8,590 nucleotides of DNA, from assembly GCA_001800515.1 (NCBI GenBank), contig MGVN01000249.1, positions 1 to 8,590 on the forward strand, read 5' to 3'. The position numbers were made by a program, and so were the translations under genes. The notes below the pieces were generated by a model. That model made no database searches. It saw nothing but the letters and a program-made list of their open reading frames with translations, and had not been told where the DNA came from. Positions 1 through 6,910 of the stretch are shown piece after piece. Every line of letters starts with the position of its first letter. Position 1 is the stretch's first letter. Source of the DNA: Elusimicrobia bacterium RIFOXYB2_FULL_49_7 (lineage in GTDB: Bacteria; Fibrobacterota; OXYB2-FULL-49-7).

Positions 1-23
1 GTCTGCTGGACGAAGAGGCGTAA
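1..23 (+). CDS. Probable 3' end of an upstream gene (last six codons)
   Basis: In the third frame bases 3-23 read LLDEEA followed by a TAA stop, with G/C-ending codons typical of the next two genes. It lies 16 bases before the ATG of the following gene, which would suit an operon. Six codons are too few to identify a product, and the reading could be chance. Confidence 0.3.
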
Positions 24-39
24 CCCGGGGTCCTGCGCG

Positions 40-1308
40 ATGCCGGCCCTTTTACTCGTCCTGCTCGCGGCTGCCCTGCTTTCTGCATCCCCTACGGTCC
101 ATACGGCCTTTTCCCGTATCGGAGAAGGTGTCCGTTTGGTCCACACAACCGGTCCTTTTCCCATTTTTGCAACCGGTGCCTCTTCCGCATCGGGTAATCC
201 GGCCTTTTTAGCCGATTTCTTCGGCCAGGAGGCAGGATTGGCTGTTGAGGACTTGGCCCATCCCTTTTGCGGGGATGTTTATTATCAGGGACGTTTTCTG
301 CAAAACGCAGCCCTGGGTATTTCCTCCACCCATTTGTCGCGGGACCATTACCAGGAGAACCGAAGCGCTCTTTTTTACGGTGCCTCGGTGAACGAACTTT
401 CCTTTGGCGTGCTGCTCAAAACGCTGTATGCCACGGACTTGCCGGATGGGGCGTACCATGCCTCCCTTTTCGCCCTCGATGCGGATGTGGGACTCCTCTA
501 TGGTTGGAATGAAATGGTCTATGCCGCACTCTCGGCCGGAAACCTGGTTTCACCCAATATCGTGAACACCTATCAGGATATCATCCATCCAAGCCGGTCG
601 CTTGGTTTCCAGCTGGGCGTGGTTCCGGATTTGGAACGGCGGCTTGCTTTTTTTGCCGAAGCGGGTATGGATAGTCTTCACGGCTTGGCGATACCGGGCT
701 ATTTCTTCGGTTCCGGAACGGAAATGACCTTTTTTGAAGCGCGTCTTTTCACGGTGTCGGTTGCTTTCCATTCAGTGTTACCTCGTCGAAAAGCGGAGCG
801 GGAAAACAGTCTCTTTGCGGTCTTGTCCGGCAACTTGCCCGTGGCCGGTAAGAAGATGAAGCTGGAATATGGTTTTCGGAAGCATTTGAGCGGAAATGCG
901 GCGGTATCGGACGATCTGTCTCATTCGGCCGGACTTGCCTTTTTATTCGGCGGCAAAGGGGATTATGTGGCCCCCGTGTCGGATGCTGAAGCGGATCGTG
1001 AGAGTTTTTCACCGGATGGTGATGCAGTGGAAGACCGGATGAATTTCCGGCTTATCGGGCAGGATGATCCTGCCGGCAAAGGCATTAAGAAATGGGCCTT
1101 TATCCTCTATCTTCGAGACGACGATAACCGGCTCCATCCGGTCAAGTCCTTTTCCGGTTCCGGGGTGCCGCCCCGTTTTATCGCCTGGGACGGCCGTAAT
1201 TCGCGGAGCGAACTGGTTTCCAAAGGAATGTACTATTATCAACTCCGTGTCACGGATTTTGATCACAATTTTACGGATTCCAAGCTCAAGGTTATTTATG
1301 TCCGGTGA
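40..1308 (+). CDS. Exported PorV/UPF0164-like protein with FlgD-like C-terminal domain
   Basis: The product is 422 residues. Residues 2-20 are a strongly hydrophobic, Ala/Leu-rich stretch that fits a signal peptide. The middle (about 25-310) has alternating short aromatic/Gly strands and an early NPAFLAD-type segment, resembling PorV/PorQ/UPF0164-like outer-membrane barrel proteins. The tail (about 320-422) carries an ESFSPDGDAVED motif and an AWDGRN...GMYYYQLRVTD motif, which mark FlgD-like Ig folds found on secreted or surface proteins. The frame is open upstream to base 1 and includes a Lys-Arg-Arg group, so a longer start with a charged n-region is possible. I prefer ATG 40 because another gene seems to end at base 23. 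A role in the outer membrane or cell surface is inferred from architecture; no enzyme motif is visible. Only 54 bases without a clear terminator separate it from the next gene, so the two may be co-transcribed. Confidence 0.75.
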   Translation: MPALLLVLLAAALLSASPTVHTAFSRIGEGVRLVHTTGPFPIFATGASSASGNPAFLADFFGQEAGLAVEDLAHPFCGDVYYQGRFLQNAALGISSTHLSRDHYQENRSALFYGASVNELSFGVLLKTLYATDLPDGAYHASLFALDADVGLLYGWNEMVYAALSAGNLVSPNIVNTYQDIIHPSRSLGFQLGVVPDLERRLAFFAEAGMDSLHGLAIPGYFFGSGTEMTFFEARLFTVSVAFHSVLPRRKAERENSLFAVLSGNLPVAGKKMKLEYGFRKHLSGNAAVSDDLSHSAGLAFLFGGKGDYVAPVSDAEADRESFSPDGDAVEDRMNFRLIGQDDPAGKGIKKWAFILYLRDDDNRLHPVKSFSGSGVPPRFIAWDGRNSRSELVSKGMYYYQLRVTDFDHNFTDSKLKVIYVR

Positions 1309-1362
1309 GCCCGTGAAAGATTCTTGAAATGAACCTTTCTGGCCGATTCGTCCGTTAATCGC

Positions 1363-2307
1363 ATGGTCTTCGAAAAAGAGATCAACAACCGCTTTGTCGG
1401 GCTTCGTATTGATGTTTATCTGACACGGAAATATCCCTACCACACCCGTAATGTCTGGCAGCGAAAGATAGAGGAAGGTGCGGTTCGGATGAATGGGCAC
1501 TGCGTCAAGGCCTCTACCCGGATTCCCCAAGACAGCGTGGTCACCTATGATATCGGCGATTTTCAGGAGGTGGCGGTCAATACGAACTATGCCGTACTCT
1601 ACGAAGACGACCACCTGCTTATCATCGACAAGCCGGCCGATATTCCGGTTCATACCAGCGGCAAATATTTCAACAACACGCTGATCAAACTGTTGCGCCG
1701 TGATTTTCCGGACGAGCAGCTTAATCTTATCAATCGGCTGGATCGTGAAACCAGCGGCGTCATTTTGTTGGGAAAGAATTTTGAGGCGTGCCGGCATGTG
1801 GGCCGACAATTTATGAACAAGCAAGTCCGGAAAACGTATATTGCCTATACCTTTGGCGAAATAGCCGAACAGACTTTTCGAGTGGAAGCGCCCATTGCCG
1901 AAGAGGTCTCAGCTACCATCCGTATCCGCATGGGGGTTGATCCGAAAGGGTTACCTGCAGAAACTGATTTTGAAGTCCTCTGTCGTGCCAACGGTTTTAC
2001 CAAACTCTACTGTTATCCGCGGACCGGTCGTACCAACCAAATCCGCGTTCATCTGGCGCATTATGGTTTTCCCATTGTGGGGGACAAGCTTTATTCCGGG
2101 AATGACCTTGATTTTCTGGAATTTGTGGGGAACGGCAATACCCCTGGGATTCTTGAACGTCTTCTCTTGCCGCGCCAGGCGTTGCATGCCAATCGGCTGA
2201 TTTTTACCCATCCGGCATCCCATTGCGAGATGGAGATTGTGGCCCCGGAGCCGCCTGATTTGTTAGCCTTTCAGGAGCAATATTTATTGGGGAACTGTCA
2301 ACGGTAA
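1363..2307 (+). CDS. RluA-family RNA pseudouridine synthase with S4 domain
   Basis: This 314-residue enzyme should convert specific uridines in rRNA or tRNA to pseudouridine. Residues about 14-65 form an S4 RNA-binding domain (RIDVYLTRKYP...GAVRMNG). The catalytic core follows: a DKPADIPVH segment (89-97), the active-site motif NRLDRETSG with nucleophile Asp127, and RTGRTNQIRVH (220-230). The length and domain order match RluC/RluD-like proteins. Two positions that are usually His in the family are Asn here: Asn124 in place of the His of HRLD, and Asn225 in place of the His of GRTHQIRVH. The catalytic Asp and the Arg residues are kept, so activity is likely. There is no Shine-Dalgarno sequence before ATG 1363, but upstream in-frame alternatives are absent. 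The exact target uridine cannot be assigned from sequence alone, so no rlu letter is given. Confidence 0.93.
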   Translation: MVFEKEINNRFVGLRIDVYLTRKYPYHTRNVWQRKIEEGAVRMNGHCVKASTRIPQDSVVTYDIGDFQEVAVNTNYAVLYEDDHLLIIDKPADIPVHTSGKYFNNTLIKLLRRDFPDEQLNLINRLDRETSGVILLGKNFEACRHVGRQFMNKQVRKTYIAYTFGEIAEQTFRVEAPIAEEVSATIRIRMGVDPKGLPAETDFEVLCRANGFTKLYCYPRTGRTNQIRVHLAHYGFPIVGDKLYSGNDLDFLEFVGNGNTPGILERLLLPRQALHANRLIFTHPASHCEMEIVAPEPPDLLAFQEQYLLGNCQR

Positions 2308-2313
2308 GCCGTT

Positions 2314-2796
2314 TCACACCGCTTTAATTTCCTTTAGTAATCCATATAAAACATTTAATCTCTCGCTGATAATTTCATCATCCTTATGCAAGGTATCGTC
2401 AAATAGTTTGATGTCATTTTCAATCTGTTCATTGTCTTTGCAAATAGATACATTCATGGCGCCGCCTTGCAATCCGATTCTATTTAAAAGAGGATACGTA
2501 GGATAATCCTTTTCATTTTTTCTATAACGTTCCATAAAAAACTGTCTGGTTTTACATATTAGAATCGCCAAATCAAGAACCCTATGTAACGGCATTTCTT
2601 CTGATTGCCTGGACCACTTTTCGCCTGTATGACGCCATATTTTTGCTGAAATATCTACATTGCCTCTGTCATTCCATTGCGCGAGACCTAATGATAATCC
2701 TTTTGCATCTGAAGCATTTGCATTTCTGCCATCGATTAAATCATAATCCTCTGAAACAATCACCGGTTTATGCTTTAATTCAGTTGGAATTTTCAT
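2314..2796 (-). CDS. DUF6530-like conserved protein
   Basis: The protein is 160 residues from the MKIPTELKHKPVIV start. It is rich in conserved-looking blocks: DYDLIDGRNAN, AKGLSLGLAQWNDRG, AKIWRHTGEKWSRQSEE, HRVLDLAILICKT and NRIGLQGGAMNV. I recognise these from a family of about 160 residues, DUF6530, common in Firmicutes. Its function is not known to me. An ATG four codons upstream (2808) also exists, but GGGG lies at a proper distance before ATG 2796 and nothing precedes the upstream ATG. It has no signal peptide or membrane segment and is probably cytoplasmic. The gene is AT-richer than the two plus-strand genes it converges with, suggesting acquisition by transfer. Its stop is 6 bp from the end of the pseudouridine synthase gene. 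Confidence 0.85.
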   Translation of the reverse strand: MKIPTELKHKPVIVSEDYDLIDGRNANASDAKGLSLGLAQWNDRGNVDISAKIWRHTGEKWSRQSEEMPLHRVLDLAILICKTRQFFMERYRKNEKDYPTYPLLNRIGLQGGAMNVSICKDNEQIENDIKLFDDTLHKDDEIISERLNVLYGLLKEIKAV

Positions 2797-2873
2797 TTTA
2801 CCCCACATTTTTAGATTTTATGACTTACTGCGTTTATAAATTACTATATTAGTGGATGTTTTGCAATATAATT

Positions 2874-3038
2874 TTAATAGAAAATACTAGTGATTATCGT
2901 AGGCTTACGCTCACTCCGCTTTCTTACTTCCGAAGCAATACGGTCCAAAGCCGGATTGTCTACCGCGGCCATGGATGTCATCGGAGGAATCGCTGCTATT
3001 TCAACCTGACCGGGCGCCTTTTTCCTGAATAATAACAT
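2874..3038 (-). CDS. Possible small protein, 54 residues
   Basis: An ATG at 3038 opens 54 codons ending at TAA 2874-2876. The product starts MLLFRKKAPGQVEIAAIPP and ends with a charged, amphipathic segment (NPALDRIASEVRKRSERKP). A stop lies eight codons upstream of the ATG, so it is not the open tail of a longer frame. There is no good Shine-Dalgarno site and I recognise no family. It lies in the otherwise gene-free 2797-3130 gap, where I see nothing else. The amino-acid pattern looks protein-like, but it may be a degraded fragment. Confidence 0.27.
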   Translation of the reverse strand: MLLFRKKAPGQVEIAAIPPMTSMAAVDNPALDRIASEVRKRSERKPTIITSIFY

Positions 3039-3130
3039 TGCACGGCAGCTACCCCTATTTTATCCCCGCTTGCAGAGCCTTATAGGCCGGAGATGGATTA
3101 CATGAACCAAGAATCACATATTTTCGAAGT

Positions 3131-3346
3131 CTACTCTCTCGTCCCGGCTTTGTCTTCATCGAGATCGTCATGCCTGTCCCCGCCCAGACTGTAATAATTA
3201 TTCTCTTCATCTTCACTGCCTATATTTTCCTGCTTGTTATCCAATTCGGCGCCCGGCACATCAAGGTCACTGCCGGTTTCCGTTTCACTGAAGTCTTTTT
3301 CGTTTCTTTTTCCGGGTTTATCCCCGGGCTCCTTATTTTTTATCAT
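3131..3346 (-). CDS. Small acidic conserved protein, Bacteroidota type
   Basis: The product is 71 residues from the ATG at 3346. It is highly charged and acidic, with blocks PGKRNEKDF, GSDLDVPGAELD and IGSEDEENNYYSLGGD, ending in HDDLDED. I recognise these blocks from small hypothetical proteins widespread in Bacteroidota, where they form the C-terminal half of a somewhat longer protein. No function is known to me, and low complexity suggests a disordered cytoplasmic protein. The frame stays open upstream to the hydrolase stop, with a GTG at 3448 giving 105 residues. That extension begins with a Rossmann-like VVIVGAGDVGAS and then a Lys-rich stretch, neither of which fits this family, so I chose the ATG at 3346, which has AAAAGG nine bases upstream. 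It is the last gene of the sod-cpxcg-hydrolase series. Confidence 0.6.
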   Translation of the reverse strand: MIKNKEPGDKPGKRNEKDFSETETGSDLDVPGAELDNKQENIGSEDEENNYYSLGGDRHDDLDEDKAGTRE

Positions 3347-3478
3347 ATGTGCAAACCTTTTGTAAAATTGAAGGCTTTTGAGGCCCTTTTGCCGTTTTTT
3401 TGCCTTTAATACATTAGAGGCCCCTACATCGCCGGCACCGACAATCACGACTTTGCGGGAGCCCCGGATTACGCGCTA

Positions 3479-4300
3479 CTAGGCCTGAAAGAATGCGAGC
3501 AGGTCGGCGTTGATCTGATCCTTGTTGGTGGAGCACATGCCATGCGGCAAACTGGGATAGACTTTCAGTTCGGCACCCTTAACGATTTTTGATGTGAGCA
3601 GAGCCGAAGCGCCGATCGGTACAATCTGGTCGTCGTCGCCGTGCATGATGAGCGTCGGTACATTGAACTTCTTGAGGTCTTTGGTGAAGTCGGTTTCGGA
3701 AAAGGCCTTAATGCAATCGATGACAGCTTTGAATCCGGCCTGCATCCCTTGCAGCCAGAAGGAGTCCCGCAGCCCTTGACTGACCTTGGAATTTGGTCTG
3801 TTGGCACCGAAAAATGGCATGCTGAGATCCTTGAAGAATTGCGAGCGATCGGCGAGTACGCCGGCGCGGATTTTGTCGAACGCGTCGATCGGCAGTCCGA
3901 CAGGATTTTCGTCCGTCTTTAGCATCAGCGGCGTCACCGAGCCTATCAGCACAACCTTGGCTACTCGTTTGGTGCCGTGACGGCCGATAAAACGGGCGAC
4001 TTCACCGCCGCCGGTGGAATGCCCCACATGGATCGCGTCCTTCAGGTCGAGTTTTTCAACGAGCGCCGCGAGATCGTCAGCGTAAGTGTCCATTTCGTTG
4101 CCGTTCCAGGTCTGGGTTGAACGCCCGTGCCCACGACGGTCATGGGCGATGCACCGGTATCCATGGGTACCCAAAAACACCATTTGGTCTTCCCAAGCGT
4201 CCGCGTTCAGCGGCCAGCCATGGCTGAAGACAACGGGTTGTCCTTCGCCCCAGTCCTTGTAATAAATATGTGCACCGTCTTTCGTCGTCATGATGTTCAT
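3479..4300 (-). CDS. Alpha/beta hydrolase, non-heme chloroperoxidase/arylesterase family
   Basis: The 273-residue enzyme has the full set of motifs of the haloperoxidase/esterase branch of alpha/beta hydrolases: oxyanion-hole HGWPLN (27-32), HDRRGHGRS (53-61), nucleophile elbow GHSTGG with Ser95, the acid Asp224 in HGDDDQIVP, and His253 in PHGM. The length matches bacterial non-heme chloroperoxidases and aryl esterases (about 270-276). Relatives hydrolyse small esters and can form peracids, which oxidise halides without a metal; the natural substrate is unknown. There is no signal peptide, so it is cytoplasmic. ATG 4300 is preferred over longer starts because GGAGGC lies directly upstream. 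The gene ends in tandem stops (TAGTAG). It follows the CPXCG gene by 76 bases and precedes the small acidic protein, probably in one transcript with sod. Confidence 0.93.
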   Translation of the reverse strand: MNIMTTKDGAHIYYKDWGEGQPVVFSHGWPLNADAWEDQMVFLGTHGYRCIAHDRRGHGRSTQTWNGNEMDTYADDLAALVEKLDLKDAIHVGHSTGGGEVARFIGRHGTKRVAKVVLIGSVTPLMLKTDENPVGLPIDAFDKIRAGVLADRSQFFKDLSMPFFGANRPNSKVSQGLRDSFWLQGMQAGFKAVIDCIKAFSETDFTKDLKKFNVPTLIMHGDDDQIVPIGASALLTSKIVKGAELKVYPSLPHGMCSTNKDQINADLLAFFQA

Positions 4301-4376
4301 GGATTGCCTCCGTTTTTTCATTTTATTTATTTTTGCTTCTACTTCTTTTACCCCACCTTTAATAACATGTTGCTTC

Positions 4377-4565
4377 CTACTCGTCCTCTGCTCGAGCCTC
4401 CACCTGAGGCAAACCGCCTTTTCGAGTGGTAATGCTGAGGTTGATAGGTTTGCAGCAAACCTGGCAGTCTTCAACGTATTCTTGACGCTCAATAGAAAGG
4501 TCCACCATTATTTCAATGGCTTCTCCACAATAGGGACACGGCACGGAAACAGGTAGCTGAAGCAT
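4377..4565 (-). CDS. CPXCG-motif cysteine-rich zinc-ribbon protein
   Basis: The product is 62 residues, with CPYCGE (Cys10, Cys13) and DCQVCCKPI (Cys34, Cys37, Cys38), then an acidic end (VEARAEDE). This is the signature and length of the CPXCG family of small presumed zinc-ribbon proteins, whose biochemical role is unknown. The ATG at 4565 shares its first base with the sod stop codon (TGATG), indicating translational coupling. An upstream in-frame ATG at 4613 would add 16 residues that lie inside the sod frame and do not resemble the family, so the overlap start is chosen. Coupling to a superoxide dismutase suggests, but does not show, a role in metal or redox balance. Confidence 0.88.
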   Translation of the reverse strand: MLQLPVSVPCPYCGEAIEIMVDLSIERQEYVEDCQVCCKPINLSITTRKGGLPQVEARAEDE

Positions 4566-5140
4566 CAGGCGGCAAAACAGCCTTCCACAAATTTCCAATT
4601 GATGATTTTCCAAAACGCTTCAAGATAGGCGGCCCGGTTATTACGATAATCAACGTAATAGGCATGTTCCCAAACGTCACAAGTCAGAAGCGGAATCTTA
4701 CCGATCTTTTGCGGCATGTCGGCGTTACCGGTGTTGACGATGGAAAGTCGATTCTCGTTCTTAACGAGCCAGGTCCATCCGGAACCAAAATTAGCCAGAG
4801 CGGATTTTGCAAAATCCTCCTTGAGTTGCGCCAGGGATTTGAAATCTCGCGTGATCGTCTGGGCTAAAGCGCCGGATGGTTGTCCGCTGTCTGAAGTTAG
4901 GCACTTCCAATAAAAGGAATGGTTCCAATGCTGTGCCGCATTGTTGTAAACAGGGCCTGTCGCTTTGTCACAGACCTGTTCAAGGGTCAAGGACTCAAAC
5001 TCCGTGCCCACAATGAGTTTGTTGAGGTTGGTGACGTAGGTGTTGTGATGCTTTCCATGGTGGTATTCCAGGGTTTCTTGTGAAATATGCGGCATTAAAG
5101 CCGTTTTCACAAATGGCAGTTCCGGAAGTTTATGTTCCAT
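4565..5140 (-). CDS. sodB: Superoxide dismutase, Fe type
   Basis: This 191-residue enzyme converts superoxide to oxygen and hydrogen peroxide in the cytoplasm. The four metal ligands are visible: His27 (YHHGKHH), His73 (NNAAQHWNHSFYW), Asp154 and His158 (DVWEHAYY). Gln69 in the AAQHWNH segment is typical of the iron form, whereas manganese enzymes usually place the Gln near residue 146. The length equals that of E. coli SodB, and the N-terminal ELPFVKTALMPHIS pattern matches it. A strong GGAGGAGA Shine-Dalgarno sequence lies 5 bases before ATG 5140. It heads a same-strand series with the CPXCG protein (overlapping), the alpha/beta hydrolase and the acidic protein. Metal preference is judged from sequence only, and cambialistic activity is possible. 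Confidence 0.95.
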   Translation of the reverse strand: MEHKLPELPFVKTALMPHISQETLEYHHGKHHNTYVTNLNKLIVGTEFESLTLEQVCDKATGPVYNNAAQHWNHSFYWKCLTSDSGQPSGALAQTITRDFKSLAQLKEDFAKSALANFGSGWTWLVKNENRLSIVNTGNADMPQKIGKIPLLTCDVWEHAYYVDYRNNRAAYLEAFWKIINWKFVEGCFAA

Positions 5141-5189
5141 GTGGTCTCCTCCTTCAAAAATGGGTTATGTCATTCCAAATCATTTTAAA

Positions 5190-5223
5190 TCGGGCAAAAG
5201 TGTGACAAATCTATTTTACCCGA
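5190..5223 (-). promoter_or_regulatory. Inverted repeat in the sod leader
   Basis: TCGGGCAAAA at 5190-5199 and TTTTACCCGA at 5214-5223 are complementary at nine of ten positions across a 14-base loop. The element sits about 50-80 bases before the sod start codon and overlaps the stop of a 39-codon ORF. It could be an operator, a leader hairpin or a terminator of the upstream fragment. The run of T expected of an intrinsic terminator is lacking. A TTGTCA...TAAAAT pair overlaps it but has only 15 bases of spacing, so I do not call a promoter. Confidence 0.35.
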
Positions 5224-5330
5224 TAAAAAAGCACTTTTTGAGAATTAAGGTTCTCATAATAGATGTTCTTTAGATAGTCGAAAGTCACCAAATCAGCCAC
5301 AACCATTTTTAAACTCAGCACGTTACCCAT
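5211..5330 (-). pseudogene. Possible small ORF or 3' gene remnant upstream of sod
   Basis: ATG 5330 opens 39 codons to TAG 5211-5213, with the product ending DYLKNIYYENLNSQKVLFYR followed by VK. Hydrophobic and charged residues alternate like a real globular C-terminus. The frame continues six codons upstream (TAYGRP) to a TAA. The neighbouring frame reads SARYDICFLLNSVRATYG across the same bases and then stops, so a frameshift joining the two readings is conceivable. I do not recognise the family. It probably represents the tail of a gene cut by insertion of the repeat at 5393-5449. Confidence 0.3.
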
Positions 5331-5392
5331 AGGTCGCCCGTACGCTGTTTAGAAGGAAGCAAATATCGTACCGCGCACTGAGGCAGGATTCC

Positions 5393-5449
5393 CCGTTTGT
5401 TACCGTAAAAAAGGGTGACCGGATGTAGCGTTGAAATTCGAGGGACACC
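5393..5449. repeat. 57-bp direct repeat, copy A
   Basis: This begins CCGTTTGTTACCGTAAAAA and ends TTCGAGGGACACC. It matches 7334-7390 at 49 of 57 positions without gaps and in the same orientation. It lies just downstream of the pentapeptide gene. The pattern (GTTACC boxes, AAAAAG, then a purine-rich GAGGGA near one end) resembles the end and transposase leader of an insertion sequence, possibly of IS21 type, but no transposase remains. Confidence 0.75.
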
Positions 5450-5481
5450 TGAATTGCTTGGTTTTGCATAATCTTCACTTC

Positions 5482-6357
5482 TTAGATAGTAGTAACTTTT
5501 GACAAATCGGCCTCCATGCCTTTGAGCGCGGCGTAGGTCAGCTTATCCATCATTGCTCCTTCAAAGCAGATTGTTTTGATGGCACGGTAATATTTCTTAG
5601 ACCAGCTATGCCAGGTCCAAGCCGAAAGGAAAGACACATTTTTAAGTGTCGCGCCCTTAAACGAAACTTCGTTCAGTGCCGTGTTGTCAAACCTAACGCC
5701 AATAAAAGTCTGTCCGTCAAGACACAGCCCTCGCATATCGCAATATTTGAAATCCACGCCGTCGAAAATACAGTCCTCAAAGATCGTTTTACGAAGGTCG
5801 GTCATGGTCAGCTTGACGTCGGTCAGTTTTACACCTATGAATTTTGCTCCGGCGAGCCCCGACGTGCTGAAGTTAGTACGTATAGGGATTGATTTAATGA
5901 AGCTCGCATCCGCAAGCTCAGTGACAGAAAAGTTGCAGTCTGTCAGATTTGCGCCATCAAAATTAGCCTCTCGCACGTTGCTGGCCTTGAATGAGCTGCC
6001 GGTCAGGTCCGCGCCCGAAAAGTCGGCTCCTCGCAGGGCGCTCGCGTCAAACTTCCCTTTATGCGCGGTAACGCCGGCAAAGTCACTTTTCGTCAAATTG
6101 CTCCCACTGAAGTTTGTCAGAACCTGCCGCTCGAGCGAACGGGAGAGATTGGCGACCTCCTGTACCGTTTGCTCAATGTCGCCGATACTATCGATGCTCA
6201 TCTTAAAAGCCGTTTCATCGTCCTTGCCCGCGGCTTTGAGTTCACGGAATCGCTCCTGCAAATCGGAGAGCAGATCGGCCTTTAGTTCGGTGACACTTTT
6301 CACCCCATCGTAGGCTGCAAAGACGCCATTCAAATAGTCTGTTAGTTTTTCATTCAT
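5482..6357 (-). CDS. Pentapeptide-repeat protein with permease-prefix-like N-terminus
   Basis: The 291-residue product has two parts. Residues 1-75 (MNEKLTDYLNGVFAAYDGVK...DDETAFKMSIDSIGDIEQTV) form a helical domain of the type called permease prefix domain 1, usually found in front of ABC permeases or anti-sigma-like membrane proteins next to PadR regulators. Residues about 84-245 are consecutive pentapeptide repeats (ADFSGADLTGSSF, ANFDGANLTDCNF and similar), which fold as a right-handed beta-helix. There is no transmembrane segment or signal peptide. I recognise near full-length relatives in Firmicutes-type genomes beside PadR genes; their function is unknown. Some pentapeptide proteins mimic DNA and protect gyrase, but nothing here proves that. 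It follows the PadR stop by 14 bases, with TAAGGAG combining stop and Shine-Dalgarno, so the two are one operon. Confidence 0.9.
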   Translation of the reverse strand: MNEKLTDYLNGVFAAYDGVKSVTELKADLLSDLQERFRELKAAGKDDETAFKMSIDSIGDIEQTVQEVANLSRSLERQVLTNFSGSNLTKSDFAGVTAHKGKFDASALRGADFSGADLTGSSFKASNVREANFDGANLTDCNFSVTELADASFIKSIPIRTNFSTSGLAGAKFIGVKLTDVKLTMTDLRKTIFEDCIFDGVDFKYCDMRGLCLDGQTFIGVRFDNTALNEVSFKGATLKNVSFLSAWTWHSWSKKYYRAIKTICFEGAMMDKLTYAALKGMEADLSKVTTI

Positions 6358-6371
6358 AACATCAAATCTCC

Positions 6372-6701
6372 TTACAATAGTTTATCGAGCACGCGCTTTG
6401 CGTACTCCCAATTGCCTTTGTTGTTTGCATAAGTGGCCTTGCCCATTTCGGTGATCCGGAAATACTTACGTCTTCCACCCTGCGATTCATCGCCCCAATA
6501 CCACTCGATATTGCCGTCCGCCTCAAGCCGCCGGACGCTGGAATACATTGTGGCTTCCTTTAACTCATACTCGCCGCCCGAGCGCTCGGCAATTAATTTG
6601 ACAATTTCGTAGCCATAGCGGTCAGCTTCGGATAGGAGTCGCAAAATCATTGTATCGGTATGCCCGCGCAACAAGTCGGATGTGATTTTATTCTCGCTCA
6701 A
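6372..6701 (-). CDS. PadR-family transcriptional regulator
   Basis: The 109-residue product is a small PadR protein (subfamily with a short C-terminal helix). The winged helix spans about 13-85: DTMILRLLSEADRYGYEIVK, then YELKEATMYSSVRRLEADGNI (recognition region), then the wing SQGGRRKYFRITEMG. Family members are usually repressors that bind their own promoter and dissociate on ligand binding. The start is TTG at 6701, fixed by AAGGAGGT six bases upstream and by the MSENKITSDLLRGHTDT N-terminus typical of relatives. It is first in the operon with the pentapeptide protein and probably represses both genes. Confidence 0.93.
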   Translation of the reverse strand: MSENKITSDLLRGHTDTMILRLLSEADRYGYEIVKLIAERSGGEYELKEATMYSSVRRLEADGNIEWYWGDESQGGRRKYFRITEMGKATYANNKGNWEYAKRVLDKLL

Positions 6702-6719
6702 ATAGCACCTCCTTACTTA

Positions 6720-6748
6720 AATATAAGATATACTACTACGCCTGTCAA
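6720..6748 (-). promoter_or_regulatory. Sigma-70 type promoter of the padR operon
   Basis: On the minus strand TTGACA (6743-6748) and TATATT (6720-6725) are separated by exactly 17 bases, about 20 bases before the padR TTG start with its strong Shine-Dalgarno. This is a perfect -35 and a five-of-six -10. The short palindrome ATAT-CTT-ATAT overlaps the -10 and could be part of an autorepression site for the PadR protein; that part is inference. Confidence 0.7.
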
Positions 6749-6835
6749 GGTATTATTTCAATCACACATAAAGCACTATCCGGTTGTTGACGACATAATA
6801 CATCGTAAGCCATTGATTTCAATTTAGCTATACAT

Positions 6836-6891
6836 ATTTAAGACTGGCAAAGATGAGTCAAAGTCAAAAACATTTAAGATGTAGAAAGATG
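6836..6891. repeat. Short direct repeat, two 20-bp units 36 bp apart
   Basis: ATTTAAGA-N5-AAAGATG occurs at 6836-6855 and again at 6872-6891; the N5 differs (CTGGC, TGTAG). The region is AT-rich and upstream of the padR promoter. It may be a binding site or a local duplication. Confidence 0.4.
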
Positions 6892-6910
6892 GAGATTAGC
6901 CAGACGGACA

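Noticed and set aside
1009..1824. Long minus-strand frame across the first two genes
   Set aside because: It overlaps two genes with clear family motifs and has no motif of its own.
2300..2313. AACGG-TAAG-CCGTT hairpin between the convergent genes as a shared terminator
   Set aside because: The stem has only five pairs and no proper T run follows on either strand.
3170..3409. Hydrophobic plus-strand frame that looks like a membrane protein
   Set aside because: It is the mirror of the Lys/Glu-rich acidic protein on the other strand, whose motifs are recognisable.
5681..6313. 210-codon plus-strand frame opposite the pentapeptide gene
   Set aside because: Its Ser/Leu/Pro-rich composition comes from the reverse of the pentapeptide repeats; there is no recognisable domain.
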